Of a DNA stretch of 64,000 nucleotides, positions 34,980-44,666 are shown piece after piece. Source of the stretch: an uncultured bacterium. GTDB lineage: Bacteria; Bacteroidota; Bacteroidia; Chitinophagales; Chitinophagaceae. The notes beneath the pieces are model-generated. The model saw only the letters and a program-made list of their open reading frames with translations. It did no database searches and was not told where the DNA came from. Each line of letters opens with the position of its first letter. Position 1 is the stretch's first letter. The stretch covers positions 1 through 64,000 of the forward strand of contig CAIKEH010000008.1 in NCBI GenBank assembly GCA_903826405.1. Direction: 5' to 3'. A program made the position numbers and the translations under genes.

Positions 34980-35183
34980 AAGATTATCGAAGCCGCAGGT
35001 CCCGCTCCCGGTACTGTAAAAATGGTAAGGGTAATACTTTCCTGCGTTAAACAAAGAAGAAGATCTAATTTCTTGAGTTTTCCCCAGCCAAGAAAGGTCA
35101 TCATTTTATTGTCCCGCCTGTTGTACATTCGCCCTTTTCACGGACCGTGCCTTAGGCCGGAAAATCCAACCAGCACAAAAGTC

Positions 35184-38051
35184 ATGAACATCTTCGAAGA
35201 ACAGGAACGGGAATTCATCGCCCGCCATATCGGACCCGATGCTCAGGAAACTTCTGAAATGCTCCGCACCATAGGTGAGGACAGCATAGCTAGCCTGATC
35301 GATAAGACCGTACCTGATTCCATCCGGATGCAGGAAGCCCTTGCCGTACCCCCAGCCATGAGCGAAGCCGCTTACCTGCGCCATATCAAGGAGATCAGCA
35401 CTCAAAACCAGATTTTCCGGAATTATATCGGGCAGGGATACTACGATACCATAACGCCCAGCGTCATCCTGCGCAACATTTTCGAGAACCCCGGATGGTA
35501 CACCCAGTACACGCCTTACCAAGCCGAGATTGCGCAGGGAAGGCTGGAGAGTTTGTTGAACTTCCAGACAATGGTCTGTGACATCACAGGCCTTCCCATT
35601 GCCAATGCATCTTTACTGGACGAGTCCACGGCAGCCGCGGAGGCCATGACCATGTTCTTCAACAGCCTAAATAAACATGACCATATTGAAAGGCGACGTT
35701 TTTTCGTGGATGAGGCAGTGTTCCCCCAGACGATCGATGTGATCAAAACCCGTGCCTTGCCTATTGGCATAGAAGTCGTCATAGGCGATTCCGAAACTGT
35801 CAGGTTGGATGAAAGTTTTTTCGGCGCCATCGTACAATACCCGGATAGCAGGGGCAGGATCGTGGATCATCGTGCTTTCATCAGCCGAGTGCATGAAGTA
35901 GGGGCTTATGTGGCCATGGCCACTGATCTGCTGGCCCTCACCTTGCTCACTCCGCCAGGAGAGTTGGGTGCAGATGTAGCCATAGGTTCCGCACAGCGAT
36001 TTGGAGTACCACTCGGTTATGGAGGGCCTCATGCTGCCTTCTTCTCCACCAAGGACGAATTCAAACGCAGTATGCCCGGCCGGATCATCGGTATCAGCAT
36101 AGACGCGCAAGGGAAACGTGCACTGCGCATGGCGCTGCAGACCCGCGAACAGCACATCAAACGTGAAAAAGCAACATCCAATATATGTACTGCACAAGCC
36201 CTGCTCGCCAATATGGCAGCCATGTACGCGGTATTCCACGGACCACACGGTCTAAAAGCCATAGCCAAACGCGTTAACATGCTTACCCAGACCGTCGCAT
36301 CGGAATTGGTTGCTCGCGGCTATGAATTGACCAGTGAATATTTCTTTGATACCGTGTGCGTAGCAGTGGACGACGCATCTGTCATTCATGAGAAAGCTCG
36401 TCAACATCGGATCAATTTCAGGGTGATCGACAACAAGCATGTGGGTATATCATTGGATGAGACCGTTCTGCCCACGGATCTTTTCGACATCATCAACTGC
36501 TTCGGGAACAACACGGAACCCGTCAGTTACTCCATATCGGATGATAGCATACTCAACCATATTCCGGCTGGCCTCACTCGGTCTTCAACATTTCTACAGC
36601 AGCAGGTGTTCCATGCACATCGTAGCGAAAGTCGCATGATGCGCTATATCAAATTCCTGGAAAATAAAGACCTATCGCTCAACACTTCGATGATCTCTTT
36701 GGGAAGTTGTACGATGAAGTTGAATGCCGCCACGGAAATGATACCACTGAGCTGGCATCACTGGAGCGGCATGCATCCCTTTGCTCCTGCGGATCAGGCG
36801 AAGGGTTACCTGAGGATCGTGAAAGATCTATCCGCTTACCTCTGCAACATCACGGCGTTGGATGCGTGCAGCTTGCAGCCCAATAGCGGTGCTCAGGGAG
36901 AATATGCAGGACTCCTGACGATCCGAAACTATCATCTGAGCCGAGGCGATGACCACCGTGACGTCATGCTCATACCCATTTCAGCACACGGAACCAATCC
37001 GGCATCTGCTGTCATGGCCGGCATGAAAGTGGTAGTGGTGAAAGCTCTCGACAATGGTTATATAGATGTGAACGACCTGAAGGAAAAGGCCGAACAGCAT
37101 AGTGATAAACTGGCGGGCATCATGATCACCTACCCCAGCACATATGGAGTCTACGAGGAGACTGTCACAGAGATCACCGAGATCGTGCATGAACATGGCG
37201 GCCAGGTGTACATGGATGGTGCGAATATGAACGCACAAGTTGGCCTCACCGCCCCCGGGCTGATCGGCGCCGATGTATGCCACCTCAACCTGCACAAGAC
37301 ATTCGCCATACCGCATGGTGGCGGAGGTCCCGGGATGGGACCCATCTGCACCAAAGCCCATCTGGCACCATTCTTACCGGGACATGTTCAAATGGACGGA
37401 AACAATGAGTCAAGGCAAGCCGTAAGCGCTACCCCATTCGGAAGTGCAAGTATATTGCTGATCTCTTACGCCTATATCCGTTTATTGGGTGCTGAAGGGG
37501 TGCGAAAAGCCACCGAATACGCCATCCTCAATGCGAATTACATGCGCGCGCGACTCCAGAAAGATTATGAGATCCTTTATCTGGATGAACATGGTACTTG
37601 TGCACATGAATTCATCGTTGACCTCAGACCCTTCAAGAAAACTGCGGATGTGGAAGCGGAGGATGTCGCGAAGCGCCTGATGGATTATGGATTCCATGCT
37701 CCCACCATGAGTTTCCCCGTTGCGGGCACCATCATGATCGAACCTACGGAAAGTGAAGACAAGGGTGAACTCGACCGCTTTTGCGATGCTTTACTGGGGA
37801 TCCGGAAGGAGATCCGGGCCATTGAGGAAGGTCGTGCGGACAAGAAGGATAATGTACTGAAAAATGCTCCCCATGTGCAGGAGATCATCACCAGCAGCGC
37901 CTGGACCAGGCCCTACACGCGTGAGGAAGCAGCATTCCCCATAGAACATGTAGGTCATTCAAAATTCTGGCCCAGCGTATCCCGAGTCAACAACACTCAT
38001 GGGGACAGAAATTTAGTCTGTACCTGTGAGCCTACTGAGGCCTATGCATGA
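35184..38051 (+). CDS. gcvP: Glycine dehydrogenase (decarboxylating), P-protein
   Basis: GcvP is the PLP-dependent decarboxylase of the glycine cleavage system, passing the aminomethyl group to the GcvH lipoate. The ATG at 35184 gives 955 residues, matching the single-chain E. coli-type enzyme of about 957. The N-terminal half shows FIARHIGP, GQGYYDTITPSV and TQYTPYQAEIAQGRLE. The C-terminal half shows SLGSCTMKLNA and the PLP lysine in NLHKTFAIPHGGGGPG at about residue 705. gcvT and gcvH are not in the window, and no glycine riboswitch was found upstream. Confidence 0.97.
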   Translation: MNIFEEQEREFIARHIGPDAQETSEMLRTIGEDSIASLIDKTVPDSIRMQEALAVPPAMSEAAYLRHIKEISTQNQIFRNYIGQGYYDTITPSVILRNIFENPGWYTQYTPYQAEIAQGRLESLLNFQTMVCDITGLPIANASLLDESTAAAEAMTMFFNSLNKHDHIERRRFFVDEAVFPQTIDVIKTRALPIGIEVVIGDSETVRLDESFFGAIVQYPDSRGRIVDHRAFISRVHEVGAYVAMATDLLALTLLTPPGELGADVAIGSAQRFGVPLGYGGPHAAFFSTKDEFKRSMPGRIIGISIDAQGKRALRMALQTREQHIKREKATSNICTAQALLANMAAMYAVFHGPHGLKAIAKRVNMLTQTVASELVARGYELTSEYFFDTVCVAVDDASVIHEKARQHRINFRVIDNKHVGISLDETVLPTDLFDIINCFGNNTEPVSYSISDDSILNHIPAGLTRSSTFLQQQVFHAHRSESRMMRYIKFLENKDLSLNTSMISLGSCTMKLNAATEMIPLSWHHWSGMHPFAPADQAKGYLRIVKDLSAYLCNITALDACSLQPNSGAQGEYAGLLTIRNYHLSRGDDHRDVMLIPISAHGTNPASAVMAGMKVVVVKALDNGYIDVNDLKEKAEQHSDKLAGIMITYPSTYGVYEETVTEITEIVHEHGGQVYMDGANMNAQVGLTAPGLIGADVCHLNLHKTFAIPHGGGGPGMGPICTKAHLAPFLPGHVQMDGNNESRQAVSATPFGSASILLISYAYIRLLGAEGVRKATEYAILNANYMRARLQKDYEILYLDEHGTCAHEFIVDLRPFKKTADVEAEDVAKRLMDYGFHAPTMSFPVAGTIMIEPTESEDKGELDRFCDALLGIRKEIRAIEEGRADKKDNVLKNAPHVQEIITSSAWTRPYTREEAAFPIEHVGHSKFWPSVSRVNNTHGDRNLVCTCEPTEAYA

Positions 38052-38087
38052 CCCGGAAAATTACTGGCAACCTGAGTTAAGTCCATC

Positions 38088-38522
38088 ATGATACAGCGAA
38101 AGAAGATCGATGTGGATGTGATCCGGGATATCCTGAAAGCAGCGGTAGCCGCCATCCCGGAAAATGCCTTCCTGAAAAGCCTTGCATTACAATATGAGGA
38201 AAGAGGTGGGCTAAGTAAAAAACAGTTGGAAGGACTGCACGCGAAATCATTGAAGATCGACACCGTACCGCGGCATAAACTGGCTACCCTGAACGCTATC
38301 ATACAGCAAAGACCCTCCCGTTTCAAAACGGAGAAACCCATCGCGAAGCCGCTTTTCGAAAAAGACAAGGCTAAAGGAGAGGTCATATCCGCGATCCTCG
38401 AAAAATACCCCGGGCATAAGAGGGTACTTTACTTCCAGGCGAAATACTCCCGGAATGAGCCTTTGTCGACGACGGAGTCGGATGAACTGGAGAAATTCAG
38501 GAAATTGCTGCTCAAGCCCTGA
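38088..38522 (+). CDS. Uncharacterised 144-aa basic protein
   Basis: I do not recognise a named family. The protein is rich in Lys, Leu, Glu and Ile and predicts as helical with no signal peptide or membrane segment. The repeated pattern of Lys/Arg and the segment LATLNAIIQQRPSRFKTEKP suggest a cytoplasmic nucleic-acid or protein binder, but this is only composition. It follows gcvP by 36 bp on the same strand, probably by readthrough. It ends 3 bp before the convergent GH16 gene. Confidence 0.7.
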   Translation: MIQRKKIDVDVIRDILKAAVAAIPENAFLKSLALQYEERGGLSKKQLEGLHAKSLKIDTVPRHKLATLNAIIQQRPSRFKTEKPIAKPLFEKDKAKGEVISAILEKYPGHKRVLYFQAKYSRNEPLSTTESDELEKFRKLLLKP

Positions 38523-38525
38523 CAA

Positions 38526-39728
38526 TTACTGATATACCCGGATATAATCCACGACCATCCGCTGGGGGAAAACAGTAGTGTTATCCGGGCTACCCGGCCA
38601 GTTACCTCCCACCGCAACGTTGAAGATGAAAAAAAATGCCTTATCAAAAGGATTTGTACCGGACACCTGAGACACAGGCACTTCAAAATACTGTTGGTCA
38701 TCCACCAGATACTTCATCGCATCAGCCGTCCAGATAACACTGTAAACATGGAATTCCTTATCATATCCGGATGCCAGAACAGTGTTGCCTCCCTTGGACT
38801 GGTGCCCCGCAACATTGTCGCCCCAGTGACTCGTACCATATGTCCTTGCGGATTCCTGTCCCAACTGTTCCATGATATCCACCTCGCCACATGCGGGCCA
38901 GCTGACCTGATCTATGTTATTTCCAAGCATCCAAAGTGCTGGCCAGATCCCTTTACTTGTAGGTGTCTTCGCTCTTATATCCACTCGACCATATGTGAAA
39001 TATTTTTTATTCTTACTGATCATCCTTGCTGAAGTATATCCAAAACCACCAAAAACTTCCTTGCGGGCTTCAATGATGAGGTTGCCCGTGGATACGAATA
39101 CATTCTGGACGCGGTCAGTGTAATTCTCCAACTCGGCATTTCCCCACCCGTTATTGTTACCCTGCTCGAAGGACCAGTTTTCAGCTTTCACACTCCGGCC
39201 ATCGAATTCATCGCTCCATGCAAGTGTCAAGCCCGGATAGGTTGCGGGTGCATCATAACCCTTGTTGTCTACCGGGAAATAAGTGCCATCAGAATTGATG
39301 ATCTCACCCGTTCCCTTGCTGGTGGTCAGCGTACAATTGGTGGGGTTATCCAGTTGGACAAAGAAATACTGGTTATCCTTTCTTGCACTGTCGCCCGTTA
39401 TATTAACCGAGACCTGGGCACTGCTGGAATTGGCTGGAATACTCACCTTGCCGGAAGTAGCGGTGTAATCGACGCTGGCCTTTGCAGTTGCATCGACCGT
39501 GGTATAATCGATGCTTATACCGGATGTAGCGGGCTTATTCAGGCTCACCGTGAACGTATAGACAGATGAGTTTGTGGTCCGGATCTGGGATACGTTGCTT
39601 ATTGAAGCTGAAGGAAGACTGCCCGTTCCGCCCCCTCCTCCATCACCTCCGCTTCCTTTGCTGCAAGAAAGACTTAAGAAAAGCAATAGAACAGATGAAA
39701 TGTGTTTAACAGAGTTGAGCATTTTCAT
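38526..39728 (-). CDS. GH16 beta-glucanase lipoprotein with Calx-beta domain
   Basis: The signal peptide ends in lipobox SLSC, so the enzyme is a lipoprotein. A Gly-rich linker (GSGGDGGGGGTG) leads to a Calx-beta domain at about residues 40-150 (VSLNKPATSGISIDYTT, VSVNITGDSARKDNQYF). The catalytic domain of family 16 follows, with the motif GEVDIMEQLG containing nucleophile and acid/base glutamates (ExDxxE). Family members cut beta-1,3 or mixed-link glucans; laminarinase activity is likeliest. No SusC/SusD pair is adjacent, so it is not in a classical utilisation locus. Confidence 0.92.
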   Translation of the reverse strand: MKMLNSVKHISSVLLLFLSLSCSKGSGGDGGGGGTGSLPSASISNVSQIRTTNSSVYTFTVSLNKPATSGISIDYTTVDATAKASVDYTATSGKVSIPANSSSAQVSVNITGDSARKDNQYFFVQLDNPTNCTLTTSKGTGEIINSDGTYFPVDNKGYDAPATYPGLTLAWSDEFDGRSVKAENWSFEQGNNNGWGNAELENYTDRVQNVFVSTGNLIIEARKEVFGGFGYTSARMISKNKKYFTYGRVDIRAKTPTSKGIWPALWMLGNNIDQVSWPACGEVDIMEQLGQESARTYGTSHWGDNVAGHQSKGGNTVLASGYDKEFHVYSVIWTADAMKYLVDDQQYFEVPVSQVSGTNPFDKAFFFIFNVAVGGNWPGSPDNTTVFPQRMVVDYIRVYQ

Positions 39729-39858
39729 TTATATTTTTAAACATTGGTCTGTTTCAGGATCCTCTGCAATATACATGGATTCAGGCCTTCCTGCAATCCG
39801 GCATCGTTGATTTTTCCTTCAGCTACACTTTAAGAAATCGATATGAGTCGATCTCATT

Positions 39859-40725
39859 TCATTGAAGTAAACGTTCTCCTTCTATCTTCCGGAACGGCTT
39901 GCTGAAAAAATCGTGCACGATCCTGTTGAAATCATCCTTATAGTAGATCGGAGTGGAATGTCCGGAGTTGGGCAGGATCCAGCAATAAGACCGTGGAATG
40001 TTCTTTGCGATCAGGAGGGTATGTTCGGCCAGGATGATGTCATGGTCTCCTCCGATCACCAATGTCGGGCAGGTTATGGATTTCAATTGAGCGATGGTGA
40101 TGTGCGGTTCGTAGCTGAGCAGATGAATGACCTTTCTGCCGTTCTTTGCCTGTTGATCCAGTTTACCTGTCTTGTATTGAGCATCAGCTTCGTCATTCAA
40201 ACCCTTTGCCCACCGGGAGCCCCAAGGATCCACAGCGGTACTGTCCGGCCACAGGTTGGCCCCGGTAATGGCGAGCTTACCCACCTTTTCCGGATGACGG
40301 ATCGCCAGTAACAACCCATTGATCCCACCATCACTCCAGCCGATGACATTGGCCTGTTTCACTTTCAGCGTGTCAAGAAGTGCGTTCAGATCGTCCGTCA
40401 TCATCTCATAACTGAGGGAATCACCCGTATCAGTCGATCTTCCATGAGCACGACTGTCCGCAAGGATCACTTTGTAATGGGTCGAAAAGTAGGGTATCTG
40501 ATACAGAAAATTATTTATGGAACCGCCATTACCATGAATGATCAGCAGTGGTTCGCCCTGACCGTAAGTTTCATAGTACATCCTGAAACCCCGAATCTGT
40601 ACAAAACGACCTGCTTGTGGATTACGCCCGTATATCGTGGTATCGAAAGGATTGACTGGGCCGGTTTGTGCATGAGTCCCGATGCTTACCAAGATCGAAA
40701 GAAGCACCATTATGAGATTTTTCAT
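39859..40725 (-). CDS. Secreted alpha/beta hydrolase
   Basis: From the ATG at 40725 there is a signal peptide ending at THAQ. The alpha/beta-hydrolase core shows the oxyanion loop HGNGGS, the nucleophile elbow GWSDGG, the acid in IGGDHDIIL and the catalytic histidine in PNSGHSTPI. The full triad is thus present. The ester or other substrate is unknown. The gene diverges from the reductase gene at 40813, with back-to-back promoter boxes between them. Confidence 0.88.
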   Translation of the reverse strand: MKNLIMVLLSILVSIGTHAQTGPVNPFDTTIYGRNPQAGRFVQIRGFRMYYETYGQGEPLLIIHGNGGSINNFLYQIPYFSTHYKVILADSRAHGRSTDTGDSLSYEMMTDDLNALLDTLKVKQANVIGWSDGGINGLLLAIRHPEKVGKLAITGANLWPDSTAVDPWGSRWAKGLNDEADAQYKTGKLDQQAKNGRKVIHLLSYEPHITIAQLKSITCPTLVIGGDHDIILAEHTLLIAKNIPRSYCWILPNSGHSTPIYYKDDFNRIVHDFFSKPFRKIEGERLLQ

Positions 40726-40757
40726 GGAATATGTAGGGTTGCTGAACGAGCAATTTA

Positions 40758-40765
40758 CAAAAGTA
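40758..40765 (-). promoter_or_regulatory. -7 promoter box of the alpha/beta hydrolase gene
   Basis: The minus strand reads TACTTTTG, a full TAnnTTTG match with a predicted start about 28 nt before the ATG at 40725. Confidence 0.5.
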
Positions 40766-40784
40766 TCCCGCAAGCGGAAAAGAG

Positions 40785-40792
40785 TATATTTG
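40785..40792 (+). promoter_or_regulatory. -7 promoter box of the reductase gene
   Basis: TATATTTG is a full consensus match 20 bp before the ATG at 40813. It lies 19 bp from the opposing -7 box of the hydrolase gene, so the two promoters overlap. Confidence 0.5.
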
Positions 40793-40812
40793 ATGCCCGT
40801 AAAGGATACTTG

Positions 40813-41865
40813 ATGAAAAAAAATACGTTCCTAATATATGGAGCCAATGGTTACACGGCGGAACTCATTGCACGTGAGGCTTGCAACAGGGGTTTGAAAC
40901 CGATACTTGCCGGAAGATCTGCATCCCGAGTAGAACCTCTTGCCAAGGAGTTGGGACTTCCTTATCGCATTTTCGCTCTTGATGATCAGGAAGCTTTGGC
41001 GACTGCTTTGCGCGAAGTGAACGTGGTCATGCATGGTGCCGGTCCATTCATCGACACGGCCGGTCAGATGGTGGAAGCCTGTATCTCCACCGGCACTCAC
41101 TATCTTGATATCAACGGCGACATATCCTGCTTTGAGATCGTCAAAAAATATGGAGAGGCTGCTGCACATGCAGGTATCATGTTGCTCCCGGGAACGGGGT
41201 TCGATGTGGTACCCACGGATTGCCTCGCTCTGAAATTGAAAAAACAGATGCCTGATGCCAGCAAACTCCGCATCGCCTTTGCCTCCCTGGGCAGTTCGCT
41301 TTCACACGGAACAGCCACTACCATGGCAGGCAAGCTAGGTGAAGGTGGCGCTTGCCGGATAAACGGCAAGATCGTTCGTCGCCCGTTGGGAGAGCATGGA
41401 ATGACAGTCGACTTCGGCTCCAAAAAGCGTTTCGTGATGAGCATCCCCTGGGGGGATATTTCCACCGCGTATCATTCCACCGGCATACCCGATATCGAGA
41501 CATTCACCGCTGTTCCACCCAAGACCCATCGGATACTCAAAGCACAGTGGCTATTCAATTGGGCTCTTCGTACAGAAATGGTTAGGGGGCTGATCAGAAA
41601 AAAGATCAATAGCCGTCCAGCAGGACCTGATCCTAATGCACGCGCAAATGGCAAGAGCCTGGTATGGGCCGAGGTTACCAATAACAAGGGTGTACAAGCC
41701 ATTGCCCGTCTTGAAGGTCCCGAAGGATATGAGATGACCGTTCGCGCTTCTTTGCTCATAGTCGAGAAGGTACTTGCAGGAGATTGGAAAGCGGGATACC
41801 AGACACCATCCAGTGCATATGGAGAAGGATTGATCGGAGAAGTGAAAGGAGTACGATTCCTTTGA
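40813..41865 (+). CDS. Saccharopine-dehydrogenase-family oxidoreductase
   Basis: The N-terminal Rossmann domain opens with FLIYGANGYTAELIA and continues with LAGRSASRVEPLAKELG, as in saccharopine dehydrogenase-like and trans-acting enoyl reductase proteins. The segment GAGPFIDTAGQMVEACI and the middle motif PGTGFDVVPTDCLAL are characteristic of this group. The start at 40813 gives 350 residues beginning at the first beta strand; a longer in-frame extension would overlap the divergent gene. The enzyme is cytoplasmic and NAD(P)-dependent by family, substrate unknown. Confidence 0.85.
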   Translation: MKKNTFLIYGANGYTAELIAREACNRGLKPILAGRSASRVEPLAKELGLPYRIFALDDQEALATALREVNVVMHGAGPFIDTAGQMVEACISTGTHYLDINGDISCFEIVKKYGEAAAHAGIMLLPGTGFDVVPTDCLALKLKKQMPDASKLRIAFASLGSSLSHGTATTMAGKLGEGGACRINGKIVRRPLGEHGMTVDFGSKKRFVMSIPWGDISTAYHSTGIPDIETFTAVPPKTHRILKAQWLFNWALRTEMVRGLIRKKINSRPAGPDPNARANGKSLVWAEVTNNKGVQAIARLEGPEGYEMTVRASLLIVEKVLAGDWKAGYQTPSSAYGEGLIGEVKGVRFL

Positions 41866-41964
41866 CTAGACAGACTTGACCAACAATTTTCCATTGCGTT
41901 TTTGCAGGATCTGATGAATGATCCAGGGGATTTTTCATTATAGTGACCAGTTTAATATAAAAAG

Positions 41965-43014
41965 ATGACGATCACAAATGCCTATGCGGCGATATCCGCC
42001 ATTTCTCCACTCTCCCTTTATCCTATAGAGAGAAGGGATACAGGGATCCATGATGTACAGATCGAGATATTATACTGTGGCATTTGTCATTCGGATGTAC
42101 ACCAGGCACGAAATGAATGGGGTGGCTCCAAATATCCCATGGTTCCGGGTCATGAGATCGTCGGCAAAGTCACTTCAGTTGGAGCACAGGTAACCAAATT
42201 CAAAACAGGGGATCTAGTGGGCGTTGGATGTTTCATCGACTCCTGTAGAACCTGCCACAGTTGCCTGGCGGGAGAAGAGCAATACTGTGACCAAGGGATG
42301 AACAGCACCTATAACAGTTTTGAGAAAGACCGAGTGACACTCACTCAGGGAGGATACTCCACAGGGATCGTCGTAGATGAAAATTATGTCCTGCGGATAT
42401 CCGACAAACTCCACCTCCCCGGTGTGGCACCGTTACTTTGTGCCGGCATAACTACTTATTCGCCCTTGCGATTTTGGAAAGTCGGTCCTGGAAAAAGAGT
42501 GGCCGTCATCGGATTGGGTGGACTTGGTCACATGGGGGTCAAGATCGCCTCGGCGATGGGCGCTGAGGTGACCGTTCATAGTACACATCCAGCCAAGGAA
42601 GCAGATGCCAGAAGAATGGGGGCACATCATTTCGTATTGAGCACGGACGACGCCATCATGAAAACACAAAGGCAACATTTCGACTTCATCCTGAATACCG
42701 TTTCTGCCAAACACGACTATAAACGATTCCTGCACCTGCTGGCTCTGAACGGGACCATGGTACTCGTAGGCGTTCCGCCTGAAGCCCCCCCGGTAGCAGC
42801 AAATATTTTGATCGGACGCAGGCGAACCCTTGCTGGTTCACTGATCGGAGGCATTCGCGAAACTCAGGAGATGCTCGAATTCTGTGCAGAGCATAACATC
42901 GTATCTGATGTGGAGATCATCCCCATTCAACAAGTTAACGAAGCCTATGAACGGTTGATTAAAGCAGATGTGAAATATCGCTTCGTCATCGATCTGGCAT
43001 CCCTGAAAAACTGA
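41965..43014 (+). CDS. Zinc-dependent alcohol dehydrogenase (YahK/CAD type)
   Basis: This is a medium-chain dehydrogenase reducing aldehydes with NADP(H). The catalytic zinc site uses YCGICHSDVH and GHEIVGKV. The structural zinc site is CFIDSCRTCHSCLAGEEQYC. The Rossmann motif is GLGGLGHMGVKIA. It is closest to the cinnamyl-alcohol-dehydrogenase/YahK group by its IEILYCGICHSDVHQARNEW-like N-terminus. The 349-residue length is normal. A short terminator follows. Confidence 0.92.
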   Translation: MTITNAYAAISAISPLSLYPIERRDTGIHDVQIEILYCGICHSDVHQARNEWGGSKYPMVPGHEIVGKVTSVGAQVTKFKTGDLVGVGCFIDSCRTCHSCLAGEEQYCDQGMNSTYNSFEKDRVTLTQGGYSTGIVVDENYVLRISDKLHLPGVAPLLCAGITTYSPLRFWKVGPGKRVAVIGLGGLGHMGVKIASAMGAEVTVHSTHPAKEADARRMGAHHFVLSTDDAIMKTQRQHFDFILNTVSAKHDYKRFLHLLALNGTMVLVGVPPEAPPVAANILIGRRRTLAGSLIGGIRETQEMLEFCAEHNIVSDVEIIPIQQVNEAYERLIKADVKYRFVIDLASLKN

Positions 43015-43048
43015 GCTTCGGCCATACCGTTTTCCCGGAAAATGTCTC

Positions 43049-43067
43049 AGGGACTTTCCCTTTTTTT
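43049..43067 (+). terminator. Intrinsic terminator of the alcohol dehydrogenase gene
   Basis: AGGGA and TCCCT arms with a 3-nt loop are followed by six T residues, 34 bp after the stop codon. Confidence 0.7.
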
Positions 43068-43082
43068 CGGATGTAAGGAACA

Positions 43083-44621
43083 TCAAAGTATATCAGAGAA
43101 TAGCCACTTTCCGGGGGCCGGCAATGGTTTCCTGGGCATCATCTCGTCACGCATTGCGGTATTATAAACGAAAACGGCCATGATGAAAGCGGCCTGCTGA
43201 AGGTCGGATATCAAAAGATGATCGTAGACGTCCATGTTGGAATGATGCGTTCGCGTTTCATATTCCAAAGGATCCTGTATGAATTGAAAGCCTGGGATCC
43301 CCACTGCATCCAATGTAAAATGATCCGTTTCCCCCGTATTCCCACGCGTGATGGATTGAACAGATGGGTCACCAATAGCAGTGAACCAGTCACGGAAGAT
43401 GAGCCCAGCTGCATCATTATTCTGGAGGAAAATACCTCTGATCCGCCCTGATCCGTTATCCAGGTTGTAATATGCGGAAACCTTCTCTTGCTCTGGAAGC
43501 AGCTTCATGGTTGCCGGATCGCCGAAATGCATCTTGGAATAATAATAGGACCCAATAAGGCCTTGCTCCTCCCCTCCCCAGAGTACCAGCCGGATGGTGC
43601 GGCGAGGTTTCACGCCTAGTGATCGGAGTATCCTCAAGGCTTCCAATGCAACGGTACATCCTGCGGCATTATCCGTTGCTCCCGTTCCACTATGCCAGGA
43701 ATCAAGGTGTCCTCCAAGCATGACCAATTGCGATTTCAGCGAAGGATCAGTTCCCTCTATCTCCGCAACCACATTGGAAGCACGGATATCATCCAGATTA
43801 AGTTTAGTTCTTATATCCAGTTCCAGTTCAACCTTCGTTCCACCCTCCACAAGCCTTTTCATCCTGAGCAGATCTTCAGCGGAAACCACCAACTGGGGTA
43901 TGCGTAGCTGCATACCTTTCTTATAATCATAACCATCCACATAAATGGTGCCATCCCGGCCATGACCGTTAAATAATATTGCCAAGGCGCCGTTAGCCTG
44001 AAGCTGTTCCAATGCTTTCCGTCTTTGTGCAAAATAAACTGCCATGAGATCCAGATCCTTAGGATCTTCCATATACGTATCCCCAAGCTTGCGGAGTGCG
44101 GAATCTTCCATCCTTTCTGCTGTCGGCTTGAATGGCATCCCTAGGTCAGAATAAGAATCTGCGAACAACACGATCTTACCCTTCAACGTTGAACCCGCTT
44201 GCTTGATGGATTCCAGATCCAGAGAGCTGATGACCACAACGGGCGCCTTGATCTCTCCTTGCGTACCCATCGACCAGGCAACAGGATGTGCGATCAATGG
44301 GGCATAGTAGGGAATTCTCATCGCCGCGTAACAACGTTCCAGTGTCCAACCCGGACCGAATTCGCCCCAAGGTTCAGTATGAGCACGAGTAAGACCCCAA
44401 CTCTTGACCTTCTCCACCACCCATTGACTGGCCTTGCGGTAACCGGTCGAATTGGTCAACCGGGGTCCGCTAACATCGGTCAGCTGATGGGCGATCAAAG
44501 TCAGCTGCGAATGAGCTGTTGCCTCTTCTTTGATCCTCCGGATCATTGCGGTGTCAAGGGATTGGGAAACAGATGCCTCTCCAATCAGAATGCCTAGTAA
44601 AGTAATGTAGAACTTGATCAT
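43083..44621 (-). CDS. Secreted M28 zinc metallopeptidase
   Basis: This is an M28 aminopeptidase/carboxypeptidase Q-like enzyme with an N-terminal signal peptide (ILIGEASVSQS). A PA domain insert lies around residues 120-260. All five expected zinc ligands are seen in order: His/Asp in GGHLDSW, Asp in ATDNAAG, Glu in WGGEEQGL, Asp in YNLDNG and His in THHSNMDVYD. It is probably periplasmic and digests peptides. The gene is followed by the convergent alcohol dehydrogenase terminator. Confidence 0.93.
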   Translation of the reverse strand: MIKFYITLLGILIGEASVSQSLDTAMIRRIKEEATAHSQLTLIAHQLTDVSGPRLTNSTGYRKASQWVVEKVKSWGLTRAHTEPWGEFGPGWTLERCYAAMRIPYYAPLIAHPVAWSMGTQGEIKAPVVVISSLDLESIKQAGSTLKGKIVLFADSYSDLGMPFKPTAERMEDSALRKLGDTYMEDPKDLDLMAVYFAQRRKALEQLQANGALAILFNGHGRDGTIYVDGYDYKKGMQLRIPQLVVSAEDLLRMKRLVEGGTKVELELDIRTKLNLDDIRASNVVAEIEGTDPSLKSQLVMLGGHLDSWHSGTGATDNAAGCTVALEALRILRSLGVKPRRTIRLVLWGGEEQGLIGSYYYSKMHFGDPATMKLLPEQEKVSAYYNLDNGSGRIRGIFLQNNDAAGLIFRDWFTAIGDPSVQSITRGNTGETDHFTLDAVGIPGFQFIQDPLEYETRTHHSNMDVYDHLLISDLQQAAFIMAVFVYNTAMRDEMMPRKPLPAPGKWLFSDIL

Positions 44622-44666
44622 GATGTTGGTGAATTTCCGGTAGAACTCAAGCCTAAGGAAAATGGA

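Noticed and set aside
34908-35183. Upstream extension of gcvP
   Set aside because: The extension reads across the divergent YkgJ gene and adds 92 residues absent from the family; the ATG at 35184 fits the normal 955-residue length.
40444-40812. Long N-terminal extension of the saccharopine-dehydrogenase-like protein
   Set aside because: It runs antisense through the hydrolase gene; the Rossmann fold starts at the ATG at 40813, just downstream of its promoter box.
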